The translations under genes were made by a program, and so were the position numbers. 64,000 nt of DNA from Polyangiaceae bacterium (lineage in GTDB: Bacteria > Myxococcota_A > Polyangia > Polyangiales > Polyangiaceae). Below, piece by piece: positions 1 through 8,412 of the stretch (positions are counted from its first letter, which is position 1; each line of letters starts with the position of its first letter). The notes beneath the pieces were generated by a model that saw nothing but the letters and a program-made list of their open reading frames with translations, had not been told where the DNA came from and searched no databases. The DNA lies in assembly GCA_013214025.1 (NCBI GenBank), contig JABSRN010000042.1, positions 62,001 through 126,000 on the forward strand. The letters are read 5' to 3'.

Positions 1-29
1 ACCCAACCAATTCGGCGAGTCGAGTAGGT

Positions 30-1775
30 TCACTTTTCACTTTCGGGGCGAAGCAGCGGAAAGGCTATCACATCGCGAATCGACGGCTGCCCCGTGAGAG
101 TCATCGCCAAACGATCGATGCCCATGCCGAATCCTGCGGCCGGAGGCATACCGTGCTGGAGCGCGCGAACGTAGTCTTCGTCGTAGTCCATAGTTTCATC
201 CGCGCCCTGGGCCTTGCGAGCGACCTGATCCTGGAATCGAGCGGCCTGGTCGTCGGGGTCGTTGAGTTCGCTGAAGGCGTTGCACAGCTCCCGCGTCTCG
301 ACAAATAGCTCGAAGCGATCCGTTAGGCTGGGATCGGAGTCTTTACGACGGGCCAGAGGAGAAACCTCAGCCGGGTAGTCGATGACAAAGACCGGCACGC
401 TCTTGGACCCATCCGCCGAACGATAGTCTTCCGCCAAGAAGGGCTCCGCTAGGTACTCGTAGGCAGCGAACACTCGATCGCCATCCCGGCCGCAGCCCGC
501 TAGGCCCCGCCGGAAGTTGGTCCAGTCGATGGCACCGGAGCGCTCGTTGTGCTTCGCCCACTGCTTCACCAGAGCGTCCCCCGCTTCACGGTTTGGCGTC
601 TCCCCGGCGGAAGCCGGCGATATTTTTATGGTGTCGAGCTGCGCCAACACGTCTTCGGGCAAGCCGGCTTTGACCGCTGCCCGAGCGATCGCCTCGTGCA
701 TGGGCACCCGCGCGAAGGGCTCGTCGATAGTGAACTCTCTGGCCGCGACCCAGCCATCGTAGACATGTGCGAGGCCATCTTCTGTGAACCGAGCCTTCAA
801 GAACTGGTCCGCGTGGCGGAACAGCTCTTCGGTCATCGGCATCAACGTCTCGTAGGTCGCGTAGGCTTGATAGAACTCAAGCATCGTAAACTCGGGATTG
901 TGCCGAGTACTGATGCCTTCGTTGCGATAGCAACGGCCCACCTCGTACACCCGCTCGAAGCCGCCCACTAATAGACGCTTGAGATACAGCTCGGGCGCGA
1001 TGCGCAAGAACAGATTCAAGTCGAGGGCGTTGTGGTGCGTGTTGAACGGCTTGGCCGATGCTCCGCCTACCACCGAATGCAAAGTGGGGGTTTCGACCTC
1101 GAGGAACTGCCGGCGGTCTAAGTAATCGCGAACGCCCTGAATCAAGATCGAACGGGCGCGCAGGGCGAAAGCAACCTCAGGGTTGGCGACCAAATCGACG
1201 TAGCGACGCCGGTAGCGTAGTTCGACATCCGTTAGACCGTGCCATTTGTCAGGCAAGGGACGGATCGCCTTGCTCAACAAACGCAGCTGAGTCACCTGCA
1301 CACTCAACTCGCCGGTGCGTGTCACCATCACCGTGCCGCGGGCCTCGATGTGGTCCGCCATGTCGAGGGTCTCCAATACGGGGAAGTCATCGGCCAAGAT
1401 GTCCTTCTTGGCGAATAGCTGGATTTCCCCGCTGCCGTCCCGCAACTTCAGGAACGCCGCCTTGCCGAAACCGCGACGAGACATCATGCGCCCCAGTACG
1501 TGTACCGAATCGTCGCCAGCGAGACTCTGTACCTTGTCAGCGTCGTAACGCTCGCCCTCTTCTTCAGTCGCTTCGAGCTTGGCGCCCGCGAAACGCCTCC
1601 GCAGATCGATGATCCAAGAACGGTCAGCGGTGTCGACGTCGTTGGCAAAGGGGTTGTTGCCAGCGTCTAGAGACTTCTTCGCCTTCGCCCTTCGCGCGTC
1701 CATCAACCCCGCCTCGGTGGATTGGCTGTCTGAGTTGGCCTCGACGCCGCCCTGCTTGTTCTTTTTTGCGCTCAT
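30..1775 (-). CDS. lysS: Lysyl-tRNA synthetase, class II
   Basis: Cytosolic enzyme that charges tRNA-Lys with lysine using ATP. The 581-residue product has a charged, low-complexity extension of about 75 residues, then an anticodon-binding OB fold (about 88-172) and the class II catalytic core. Motif 2 appears as GRCYRNEG (about 280-287), followed by NPEFTMLE, and motif 3 as GMGIDRL near the C-terminus, which ends in the family-typical FPLLRPE. The bacterial enzyme is usually near 500 residues, so the extra length is the N-terminal extension. It lies 85 nt downstream of prfB on the same strand, the same prfB-lysS pairing known in Escherichia coli, so co-transcription is likely. The ATG at 1773-1775 has only a weak AAGAG upstream. 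The first 29 bases of the window hold nothing recognisable. Confidence 0.97.
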   Translation of the reverse strand: MSAKKNKQGGVEANSDSQSTEAGLMDARRAKAKKSLDAGNNPFANDVDTADRSWIIDLRRRFAGAKLEATEEEGERYDADKVQSLAGDDSVHVLGRMMSRRGFGKAAFLKLRDGSGEIQLFAKKDILADDFPVLETLDMADHIEARGTVMVTRTGELSVQVTQLRLLSKAIRPLPDKWHGLTDVELRYRRRYVDLVANPEVAFALRARSILIQGVRDYLDRRQFLEVETPTLHSVVGGASAKPFNTHHNALDLNLFLRIAPELYLKRLLVGGFERVYEVGRCYRNEGISTRHNPEFTMLEFYQAYATYETLMPMTEELFRHADQFLKARFTEDGLAHVYDGWVAAREFTIDEPFARVPMHEAIARAAVKAGLPEDVLAQLDTIKISPASAGETPNREAGDALVKQWAKHNERSGAIDWTNFRRGLAGCGRDGDRVFAAYEYLAEPFLAEDYRSADGSKSVPVFVIDYPAEVSPLARRKDSDPSLTDRFELFVETRELCNAFSELNDPDDQAARFQDQVARKAQGADETMDYDEDYVRALQHGMPPAAGFGMGIDRLAMTLTGQPSIRDVIAFPLLRPESEK

Positions 1776-1860
1776 GACACTCTTGTTGCGCGGTGTAACC
1801 TACGGGCCCAGGGCCGTCTACGCGGGGGCGAGACGGTGGAGCTGAAGCCTAGGGCCGCGG

Positions 1861-2974
1861 CTAATCTTGCTGCGTTTTCTCGCTATTCTTCATCAAAAAG
1901 GCTTCGATGAAGGCGTCCAAATCCCCGTCCAAAACAGCGTCGACCGCTCCGGTTTCATGCTCGGTTCGTAGGTCCTTGACGAGCTGGTAGGGGGCCAACA
2001 CATAACTCCGGATCTGGTTACCCCAGGCAATGGCGCCCTTGGTCGCCTCGTATCGAGCTTTATCTTCCTCGCGACGCGCCAGCTCTTGCTCATAGAGCCG
2101 AGCCTTGAGCATCTTGAGTGCCATCTTGCGGTTCTGAAGCTGGCTGCGTTCCGCCCGGCAAACCACGGCGATACCTGACGGCAGATGTTTCATGCGAACG
2201 GCTGTCTCGACCTTGTTCACATTCTGCCCGCCCTTACCGCCAGCCCGCATGGTCGATACCTCTAGGTCTCGCTCGTCGACTTCGATGTCAATCTCGTCTT
2301 CTACGTCAGGGGTCACTTCGAGTGCAGCAAACGAGGTTTGGCGACGGGCGTTGGCGTCAAAGGGACTGATTCGAACCAATCGATGCACGCCGACCTCGGC
2401 GCGCAGGTAGCCGTACACATCCTCGCCGCTAACCGTGAAGGATGCGCCATCGATGCCGGCTTCGTCGTTGGCTTGATAATCGATGATTTCTGTCTTGAAG
2501 CCTCGGCGTTCGCACCAACGAAGGTACATGCGCAGCATCATTTCCGCCCAGTCCTTGGCGTCCGTCCCGCCGGTGCCGGGGTGAATGCTGACGATAGCGT
2601 CCGCGTGATCTGCGGGTCCGTTGAGCATTCGGCTGAGTTCAGCCTTGCGTAGGACGGCGTCGATGCCAGCGGCTTGTTCGACAAGTTCGGTGAGGGTGTC
2701 TTGGTCGCCCTCCTCCTCAGCCATTTCGAATAGCTCGGCCGTATCGCTCACGTCGCCGCTCACCGAATTGACCAATGTGAGCTTCGCAGTGGTTACGGCT
2801 CGCTTGCGCAACAGCGCCTGGGCTTTGTTCTGGTCATCCCAGAAGCCCTCGGCTTGACTCAGTCGGTCGAGCTCGTCGACCGTACGTTCCAATTTCGGGA
2901 CGTCAAAGATGCCCCCTTAGCGCATCAACGCGCCTCTTAAGGTCGGCAAGCAAGGCTCGCATCTCGGCAGACAT
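1861..2974 (-). CDS. prfB: Peptide chain release factor 2, made by programmed +1 frameshift
   Basis: RF2 recognises UGA and UAA stop codons and triggers peptide release on the ribosome. The gene is in two frames. A 23-codon first part starts at ATG 2972-2974 and ends in ALRGHL at an in-frame TGA (2903-2905). Shifting +1 at CTT-TGA-C continues as [10 protein letters not shown] into the 343-codon main frame. The joined product is 370 residues, close to the 365 of E. coli RF2, and the span of 1114 nt equals 371 codons plus one base, as a +1 shift requires. The SPF codon-recognition tripeptide and the GGQ catalytic motif (in [10 protein letters not shown]) are both present. lysS follows. This is autoregulation rather than a broken gene. 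The start could also be the ATG four codons later. Confidence 0.95.
2902..2917 (-). promoter_or_regulatory. RF2 programmed frameshift site
   Basis: On the minus strand the sequence reads AGGGGGCATCTTTGAC. An internal Shine-Dalgarno-like AGGGGG lies just before the slippery CTT codon, followed by TGA and C. This matches the classical E. coli site AGGGGGTATCTTTGAC at all but one base. Low RF2 slows termination at the weak TGAC context and permits the +1 slip, so RF2 controls its own level. Confidence 0.95.
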
Positions 2975-3035
2975 GAGTTTGGGATGTACTCCCTGGAATG
3001 GGCGCGCGCCAGGGACTTCCTCCAACAGGGCGGGA

Positions 3036-3986
3036 CTAGGGTTTTTTCGGGGTTTCCGGCCGGGTTGAGGGCAGTATTTGCCCCCCATGCGACATCTTGT
3101 GGGCGCGAATGACCGCGGCGGGCCCTCCCGGGGCCTTTTCGGCGTCAAACCACCCCGCGCTGAGCACCTCGAGGGTGGCCTGGGCTTCGGCCAGCGTCAG
3201 GCTGGGACCCCAGCGCTCCTCAGGCAGTAAGTCCTCGCGGGCGAGTTGCAGGCGCGCGCCATACCATTCGAACAGTACTTTTAGCACCTCGCGCGTCAGT
3301 CGAAGTTCACTCTGACGACGGGACTCCCGGAGTCGCTCGATGGCCAATTCCGGTCGAGCAAACACGAGGCGATCGAGCCGCCAGTTGAGTCGCCCTTCCA
3401 ACCAGTAGTCAGCGCCGCCCGAACGCGTGTAGCGATCCGGATCGGCCACGGTGGGGGCCACCCGCACGGACTCATCGGTCGAACGCCCAGCGCGTAGCCT
3501 CAGTTCGGGGAACGCCGCGGAGTAGCGCGAACGCGAAGCCATACTCCGGAGGCGCGGCCCGGCCCGATTAAAACCCGCAGCTCGAAGGCAGGCGCGAACC
3601 AGTCGGCGAGCAAAACCTGAGCGCAACGCCTCTAGCCTCAACCCCGAGTCCGATGGCCCAGACCCGCCCGCGGTCGCCACACGCGCCTGGGGAACTTCCC
3701 CTTCAGTGAGCAGCTCCGAATCCCCCCTGCCCGTCAGCGGGACGGACCTATCTGCGGTGGGCTTTGGGGAGGCGCTCGAGTCCAACGGGACGGTCAGCTC
3801 AACGGATCCTGACGCTGATTGGCCGCCATGCGAGTCCCCAGCCACCGCCGCCCGTACGCCGATGGTCCAGCCGCGTTCCACAGGCGACAGCCCGTCCGAT
3901 TCGGCGTTGGCCGGCAGCGTCCAGCACATTCCCAATAACAAATAAAAAAGAGCCCAACAGGGAGAGCTCAGGGAGGAGTGAGTCAT
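3036..3986 (-). CDS. Secreted protein of unknown function
   Basis: A 316-residue product starting at ATG 3984-3986. It has a clear signal peptide: a short polar start, a hydrophobic stretch rich in Leu, Trp and Cys, and a likely cleavage after PANA near residue 28. No known domain is recognised. The middle is rich in Arg, Ser and Gly. The last 100 residues look helical and charged (LTREVLKVLFEWYGARLQLA). A role in the cell envelope is the most that can be inferred. It sits between the DUF4912-type gene and prfB on the same strand, but 92 nt and an inverted repeat separate it from the former, so it may be transcribed on its own. The upstream Shine-Dalgarno sequence is weak. Confidence 0.7.
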   Translation of the reverse strand: MTHSSLSSPCWALFYLLLGMCWTLPANAESDGLSPVERGWTIGVRAAVAGDSHGGQSASGSVELTVPLDSSASPKPTADRSVPLTGRGDSELLTEGEVPQARVATAGGSGPSDSGLRLEALRSGFARRLVRACLRAAGFNRAGPRLRSMASRSRYSAAFPELRLRAGRSTDESVRVAPTVADPDRYTRSGGADYWLEGRLNWRLDRLVFARPELAIERLRESRRQSELRLTREVLKVLFEWYGARLQLAREDLLPEERWGPSLTLAEAQATLEVLSAGWFDAEKAPGGPAAVIRAHKMSHGGQILPSTRPETPKKP

Positions 3987-4016
3987 GTTTCGGCTTCGGA
4001 GCCCAGCCCTCCTCAG

Positions 4017-4038
4017 TTGTCAGAAATCGCCCTGACAA
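4017..4038. repeat. Inverted repeat downstream of DUF4912-type gene
   Basis: TTGTCAG (4017-4023) and CTGACAA (4032-4038) form a 7-bp stem with an 8-nt loop, 40 nt past the stop of the gene at 4079. It could be a transcription terminator, but there is no T-run after it in either direction. Confidence 0.4.
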
Positions 4039-4078
4039 ATTCTGTCCATCGGTCGCGCCCGAGCGGTTCCCGGGACGG

Positions 4079-5284
4079 TCAGTATCCGTCGGAGCTCGCC
4101 CACTGGATCTGAGCTCGCTCCACCAGTTCTGCACTGACCTGCACGCCAATGGGCAGCTCTAACTCGGCTTCTGGCTCTGTGTTCAATCGAGCAGCTACCG
4201 CCAGGGGCGCAAAACCAGAGCCGTATCGCCAGCCAACACAGCATCGCGCGACCGCACCGGGGACTATTTCTGCCACGTCCAACATCGAAACAGATGCTAC
4301 CAAGGGCAGATCGCACAGGCTTTGCGTTGCGCCCTCCCAAGACGGCGAGGTCAGACTGAGGCGCAGCACGAGCTGGCCCTCGGGGTGGCAGCTCTGTGCG
4401 CCTTGCAGACTGCGCCGACTCACTTCCCAATATGCCAAGAGGCGATCGCCGGCGATCGCCGTCACCATGCCACTCACCTCAATCGAGGCATCGATGTCGA
4501 CAGGAGATCCGACAGCCGCGTCGCCGACAGCGCGCATCGTCAATGCTCCGCGACTGGACTCGACGGCAGACAATTCTTCCGCTTGAGAGCTTTGCTTTGC
4601 TGGTGCGCCGTTCACACGAGCTGCAGCGGACGGGTCTGGCGTTACCACCTCCTGCAGGGACCGCGCGGAATCCGGCGTCGCCTCAACGGGACTCCCCCGC
4701 ATCTCCGGCGAGGGATCAACAGGAGGAGCTGTTGTTACGGCGGCGGCGCGCGCCGCGATGCTCACGCTGTTTTCCCGAGCGCGCCCCGTGGTCGATGTCT
4801 TTTTCGAGGGGGCGTCGCCACTCGACTTGCGTTTTCGAGATTCAGCGCGTTTCGTCTTGATACGTTCTTTTAGCGCGCTGGCCGCTGCGTGCTCCGGCTC
4901 GGCGGCGAGGATCTCATCGAGAGTGCGCAGCGCCTTGCCTGTGTGTCCTTGAGCTGCGTAAATATCCGCAAGAGTCACCGTCGGCACTGCGCACGGTGGT
5001 TCCGGGGGGGCGTTCAAGCGAGTCTCACCACGAATCAACTTCGCGGCATCGGGCAAGTTGAGACCTTGCTCCACGACGCTGGCTAGGAGCGAACGAGCCG
5101 TGCCAAACCAGCCCGACTGGGGCTGGGGAGGTGCCGGCGGGGGGGCGTTCAACCGGACCAGCTCCGCCACGAGTTCTTCCCGGGTCATGACGCCCGGTCG
5201 GGAGACACCCATGGCGCGCGCCTCCGCCATCAGCTCGTCGCGCGAAAGCTCGCGAAACGCGTCGGCGTCACTGCGGGGCGACAT
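4079..5284 (-). CDS. Rho_N-like / TPR / DUF4912-type protein
   Basis: About 401 residues. Residues 10-45 (FRELSRDELMAEARAMGV, then TREELVAELVRL) resemble the small Rho N-terminal or SAP-like helix-turn-helix fold that often binds nucleic acid. A single TPR-like helical pair follows (about 105-145, TLADIYAAQGHTGKALRTLD). A basic, low-complexity middle then leads to a C-terminal domain of about 140 residues with LLAYWEVSRRSL, a signature of DUF4912. Rho_N plus DUF4912 is a known pairing in Deltaproteobacteria, and its function is not established. The gene follows ribF with 5 nt between. I chose ATG 5282-5284, where GGAG overlaps the ribF stop, but the Shine-Dalgarno spacing is very short, and a GTG five codons upstream that would overlap ribF is also possible. 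Confidence 0.65.
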   Translation of the reverse strand: MSPRSDADAFRELSRDELMAEARAMGVSRPGVMTREELVAELVRLNAPPPAPPQPQSGWFGTARSLLASVVEQGLNLPDAAKLIRGETRLNAPPEPPCAVPTVTLADIYAAQGHTGKALRTLDEILAAEPEHAAASALKERIKTKRAESRKRKSSGDAPSKKTSTTGRARENSVSIAARAAAVTTAPPVDPSPEMRGSPVEATPDSARSLQEVVTPDPSAAARVNGAPAKQSSQAEELSAVESSRGALTMRAVGDAAVGSPVDIDASIEVSGMVTAIAGDRLLAYWEVSRRSLQGAQSCHPEGQLVLRLSLTSPSWEGATQSLCDLPLVASVSMLDVAEIVPGAVARCCVGWRYGSGFAPLAVAARLNTEPEAELELPIGVQVSAELVERAQIQWASSDGY

Positions 5285-5289
5285 AACTC

Positions 5290-6273
5290 CTAATACCACG
5301 CCCCGGAGGCGGACGGGTCCGGCTCTCGGTCCCGTAGAAGTTCACGGGCTTGCTCGATATCTTTCGCGATTTGCGACTTCAGCTCCGGCAAACCTGAGAA
5401 TTTTTGTTCAGCACGAAGGCGCGCCACCAGATGCACCCGTAGCTTCTTGTCGTAGAGATCGCCGGCGAAATCGAGCAAGTGCACTTCTGTGCTCTGTCCT
5501 GCGCCCACTGTGGGACGCACCCCGATGTTCATCACGCCGACCGCTAACCGAGTTCCTGCTCCGGTCATGTCGTCACAGCGATCCACCGCCACCGCGTACA
5601 CTCCGTCGGGAGGGATGGCCTCGATGACGTCACTCAGATTCGCTGTGGGAACGCCGATCGTTCTGCCTCGTTGGTCGCCTTGGACGACAACGCCCGACAC
5701 AGAATGGGGACGCCCCAACAATTGCTCGACCAATTCCACGTCGCCCTTCAGGAGCCTCGCTCGGATGCGGCTGCTAGAGTACTCGCCCTCGGAGTCGCCC
5801 TCGAGTTGATGAGTTTTGGCAGTAAATCCGCACCGCTCGCCCAGGCCAGCCAGAGTTTCAAAATCACCGCTGCGCCGGTTCCCGAAGCGGAAATTTTCGC
5901 CCACCATCACGAGCCCCGCTCCCAAGGCGTCAACCAACAGGGACTGCACAAATTCGGCCGGCGACTTGCGAGCCAAATCCAACGTAAACGGGTGCACTAC
6001 GATGCACAGCTCGTCGTCCAGGCGGCACAGCAGTTCCACCTTCCGCTCGAGCGCCGTTAGACAGGATACGGAACCGCGACCGAGCACTTCTGCTGGATGT
6101 GGGGCGAATGTGAGCACCAATGGCTTGAGATTCCGTTCACGGCCCTCAGCTATCGCCTGCCGAATGACGGCTGCGTGACCCCGGTGCACGCCGTCAAAAT
6201 TGCCAATGGTCACCACAGAGCTCCCAGCGGGGGCACGGAGCGCACTAGCGTCTGAGATGCAGCGGGAGGACAC
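5290..6273 (-). CDS. ribF: Bifunctional riboflavin kinase / FAD synthetase
   Basis: Converts riboflavin to FMN and FMN to FAD in the cytosol. The 327-residue product has the N-terminal FMN adenylyltransferase domain, with the nucleotidyltransferase signature GNFDGVHRGH near residues 25-34 and SSSRIR near 160. The C-terminal flavokinase domain follows, with GRTIGVPTANL and the metal- and ATP-binding PTAN. The length is typical. The start is GTG 6271-6273, with no clear Shine-Dalgarno sequence. The DUF4912-type gene follows 5 nt downstream. ribA lies about 1.4 kb away on the other strand, so two flavin genes are close but not in one operon. Confidence 0.95.
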   Translation of the reverse strand: MSSRCISDASALRAPAGSSVVTIGNFDGVHRGHAAVIRQAIAEGRERNLKPLVLTFAPHPAEVLGRGSVSCLTALERKVELLCRLDDELCIVVHPFTLDLARKSPAEFVQSLLVDALGAGLVMVGENFRFGNRRSGDFETLAGLGERCGFTAKTHQLEGDSEGEYSSSRIRARLLKGDVELVEQLLGRPHSVSGVVVQGDQRGRTIGVPTANLSDVIEAIPPDGVYAVAVDRCDDMTGAGTRLAVGVMNIGVRPTVGAGQSTEVHLLDFAGDLYDKKLRVHLVARLRAEQKFSGLPELKSQIAKDIEQARELLRDREPDPSASGAWY

Positions 6274-6484
6274 GGGACGCCGTGTTTACTACACGACGGG
6301 TGCCCAGGCCACACCTCAGAGGAGGTGAAATCCGGTGATCCGGGGCTGAACGCGGCGAATTGGCCCAGCGGGGCTGGCATCGCCCCGGAACGGTTCGCCA
6401 CCCCGCCCCCCGGTAGCTCGAATCGCCCGGCGTCCCGCGGTACTGCTTGCCGCACCCCGGGACGGCGCGTATTCGTCGTAGTCG
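6274..6484. other. Divergent intergenic region with strong hairpins
   Basis: These 211 nt separate ribF and holA and must carry both promoters. Nested stems are visible: CACCTC (6312-6317) with GAGGTG (6322-6327), CCAGC with GCTGG around 6364-6376, and CGTCCCG (6431-6437) with CGGGACG (6458-6464). The last pair encloses a further CGG/CCG stem. The region is very GC-rich. No riboswitch or small RNA class could be assigned. Part of it may be a structured leader or a small RNA. Confidence 0.4.
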
Positions 6485-7564
6485 ATGACTCCGGATATCG
6501 CGCTCCAGCAACTTCGGGACGGTGAACTCCGGGGCCTGTACCTTGTGGTCGGCGAGGAACATCAACTCCGCGAACAGGTCGTCGCTACCATCAAGGCTTC
6601 TTGTCTGGAAGGGGGCATCGCCGGGCTGAACGAGGACCAATTCGACGCGGCGGAGTCCGGCGTCGAGGACGTGCTAGCGGCCGCTCGCACCACACCCATG
6701 ATGGCGTCCCGCCGATACGTGTCTGTCCGTTCCTTAGATCGCTGGGAGGGCAAGACCGACGGGAACTCGAAAAATAAAGTGAGCACAGCGCCACTCGATC
6801 AAGTGCTCGACTACGCGAACGATCCTGTCCCATCCACCGTATTGGTGCTGACCGCGAGCAAGCTGGATCCCCGACGGCGCCTGTTCAAGGCTGCGAAAAA
6901 ACAAGGCTGGCTCGTCAGCTGCGAGCCGTTGAGCGACCAGGCGCTGCGGAATTGGTTGGAGGGCGCGGTCAAACAACGGGGAGTCAGCCTCGGCCCCGGA
7001 GTAGCGCACCTGCTCGCGGAAACGACGGGCCCTAGCTTGTCCAACGTGGAAGACGCGTTGGAACGGCTGTCACTCTACGTCGGCGATGGTGGTGTCATCA
7101 CCGAAGATGTGACAGCGGAGTGCCTGTCATTGATTCGCCCCGCCACCGTCTGGGAGCTGCTCTCGGCCATCGGCGATCGCGACGTCGGACGAACGCTGTC
7201 CATCTTGCCCAAGGTCTACGAGGCGCAGGATCGCGGGCTGCGATTGCTCGGAGTTCTCGCGTGGTCGACCCGCCAACTCATCCGCTTTGAAGCAGCGCTT
7301 GCCGAGGGCATGAGCCCCCCGGACGCCGCCAAGGCCGCTAAGGCGCCGCCTTTTAAGGCTCGGGATCTTGCGGCCCAAGTGAAACGCATCTCCCGGCTGG
7401 AACTCGAAAGCTGGCTGGCGACCCTGGCCCGCGTCGATCTCGAGCTCAAAGGTGGCTCCAAACGGCCCCCCCTGGCTATTCTCGAATACGCGCTTATCGA
7501 TATGTGCCGCGCTGGGACGAGACGCCGCCAAGCCGCCCCCAACCGTCCTGGACGCCGGGCATGA
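6485..7564 (+). CDS. holA: DNA polymerase III delta subunit
   Basis: The delta subunit opens the beta sliding clamp within the clamp-loader complex. The 359-residue product matches the family length (about 340). It begins with the typical N-terminal region (LYLVVGEEHQLREQVVATI), includes the TPMMASRRYVSVR segment that follows the clamp-contact region, and has a helical C-terminal collar domain ending in ALIDMCRAG. The degenerate AAA+ fold lacks a Walker A motif, as is usual for delta. The start is ATG at 6485, and the Shine-Dalgarno sequence is weak. It is transcribed away from ribF, and ribA follows after 116 nt on the same strand. Confidence 0.92.
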   Translation: MTPDIALQQLRDGELRGLYLVVGEEHQLREQVVATIKASCLEGGIAGLNEDQFDAAESGVEDVLAAARTTPMMASRRYVSVRSLDRWEGKTDGNSKNKVSTAPLDQVLDYANDPVPSTVLVLTASKLDPRRRLFKAAKKQGWLVSCEPLSDQALRNWLEGAVKQRGVSLGPGVAHLLAETTGPSLSNVEDALERLSLYVGDGGVITEDVTAECLSLIRPATVWELLSAIGDRDVGRTLSILPKVYEAQDRGLRLLGVLAWSTRQLIRFEAALAEGMSPPDAAKAAKAPPFKARDLAAQVKRISRLELESWLATLARVDLELKGGSKRPPLAILEYALIDMCRAGTRRRQAAPNRPGRRA

Positions 7565-7680
7565 CACAAAAAACTGCCCCGGGATGGGAAAACATGCCTT
7601 TTTCCATGGCTTTAGCTGACGTCCCCTTGATCTAGCTGACCGAAGACGCAATATGCCCCCGCGCGTCCCTGTGCTCGACC

Positions 7681-8364
7681 ATGACCGAAAAACCAAAATC
7701 CTCCGAGTCCACCGCAGGCGGTCTGGAAGAACTGGCGTCCGCACCGTTGCCAACGGCGTTTGGTGAATTTCAGCTTCGGGTGTTTCGTTGGAACGATCCC
7801 GACGCCCACCCCGGCTTGAGCGACGAACACATCGCCCTCGTGCGTGGCGACGTTGCGGGAAAAACAGGCATCGCGGTCCGCGTCCATTCCGAGTGTTTGA
7901 CCTCGGAGGTCTTTAGCTCTCTGCGCTGCGACTGCCGAGAGCAATTACTATTCGCCCAAGACACCATCGCCGATCGCGGAGAAGGGGTGATCCTCTACCT
8001 TCGTCAAGAGGGTCGCGGCATCGGACTCGCCAACAAGATCCGCGCCTACGCCCTGCAGGATGCCGGCGCCGATACCATCGAGGCCAACCGCCTACTTCAC
8101 TTACCGGATGACGCTCGCCAATATGACGTCGCAGCAGCGATGCTCCAGGAGCTCGGTGTCAAATCCATCCGCTTGATGACGAACAACCCTTCGAAGATAT
8201 CCGAGCTGGAAGAGTTGGGAATTGACGTCATCGAACGGCTGCCCATCCACATCCCGGCGAACCCCCACTCCGCCGCCTACTTGGAAACCAAGCGACGTCG
8301 CTTTCAACATGAGCTACCCAGTCACACGCTCAACCCAAAAGTCAGCGACCCCGAAAAAAACTGA
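7681..8364 (+). CDS. ribA: GTP cyclohydrolase II
   Basis: Opens GTP to give 2,5-diamino-6-ribosylamino-pyrimidinone phosphate, the first committed step of riboflavin synthesis. The product is a stand-alone 227-residue enzyme without a fused RibB domain. The zinc ligands are the three cysteines in HSECLTSEV and LRCDC (C-x10-C-x-C), and the substrate and catalytic segment YLRQEGRGIGL is intact. The N-terminal 25 residues and the Lys/Arg-rich C-terminal tail are slightly longer than usual. The start is ATG 7681, with no evident Shine-Dalgarno sequence. It converges with glmU, whose stop is 48 nt away. No FMN riboswitch was seen upstream. Confidence 0.95.
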   Translation: MTEKPKSSESTAGGLEELASAPLPTAFGEFQLRVFRWNDPDAHPGLSDEHIALVRGDVAGKTGIAVRVHSECLTSEVFSSLRCDCREQLLFAQDTIADRGEGVILYLRQEGRGIGLANKIRAYALQDAGADTIEANRLLHLPDDARQYDVAAAMLQELGVKSIRLMTNNPSKISELEELGIDVIERLPIHIPANPHSAAYLETKRRRFQHELPSHTLNPKVSDPEKN

Positions 8365-8412
8365 GCCCCCAGACGGCAGTCACGGTTCGGGTGCAACTCC
8401 ACGAAAGCCAGC

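Noticed and set aside
2332-2400. GATTCGAACC resembling a reversed tRNA T-loop
   Set aside because: It is inside the conserved prfB coding sequence, and no cloverleaf can be formed around it.
6311-6350. GGTGAAATCCGG reminiscent of FMN or cobalamin riboswitch cores
   Set aside because: The remaining conserved boxes of either riboswitch are absent, and on this strand the downstream gene is holA, not a flavin or cobalamin gene.
6431-6464. Minus-strand GGCAAGCAG within a hairpin, resembling the SRP RNA apical domain
   Set aside because: The GGAA-type tetraloop and the conserved internal-loop bases of the SRP RNA are not present.
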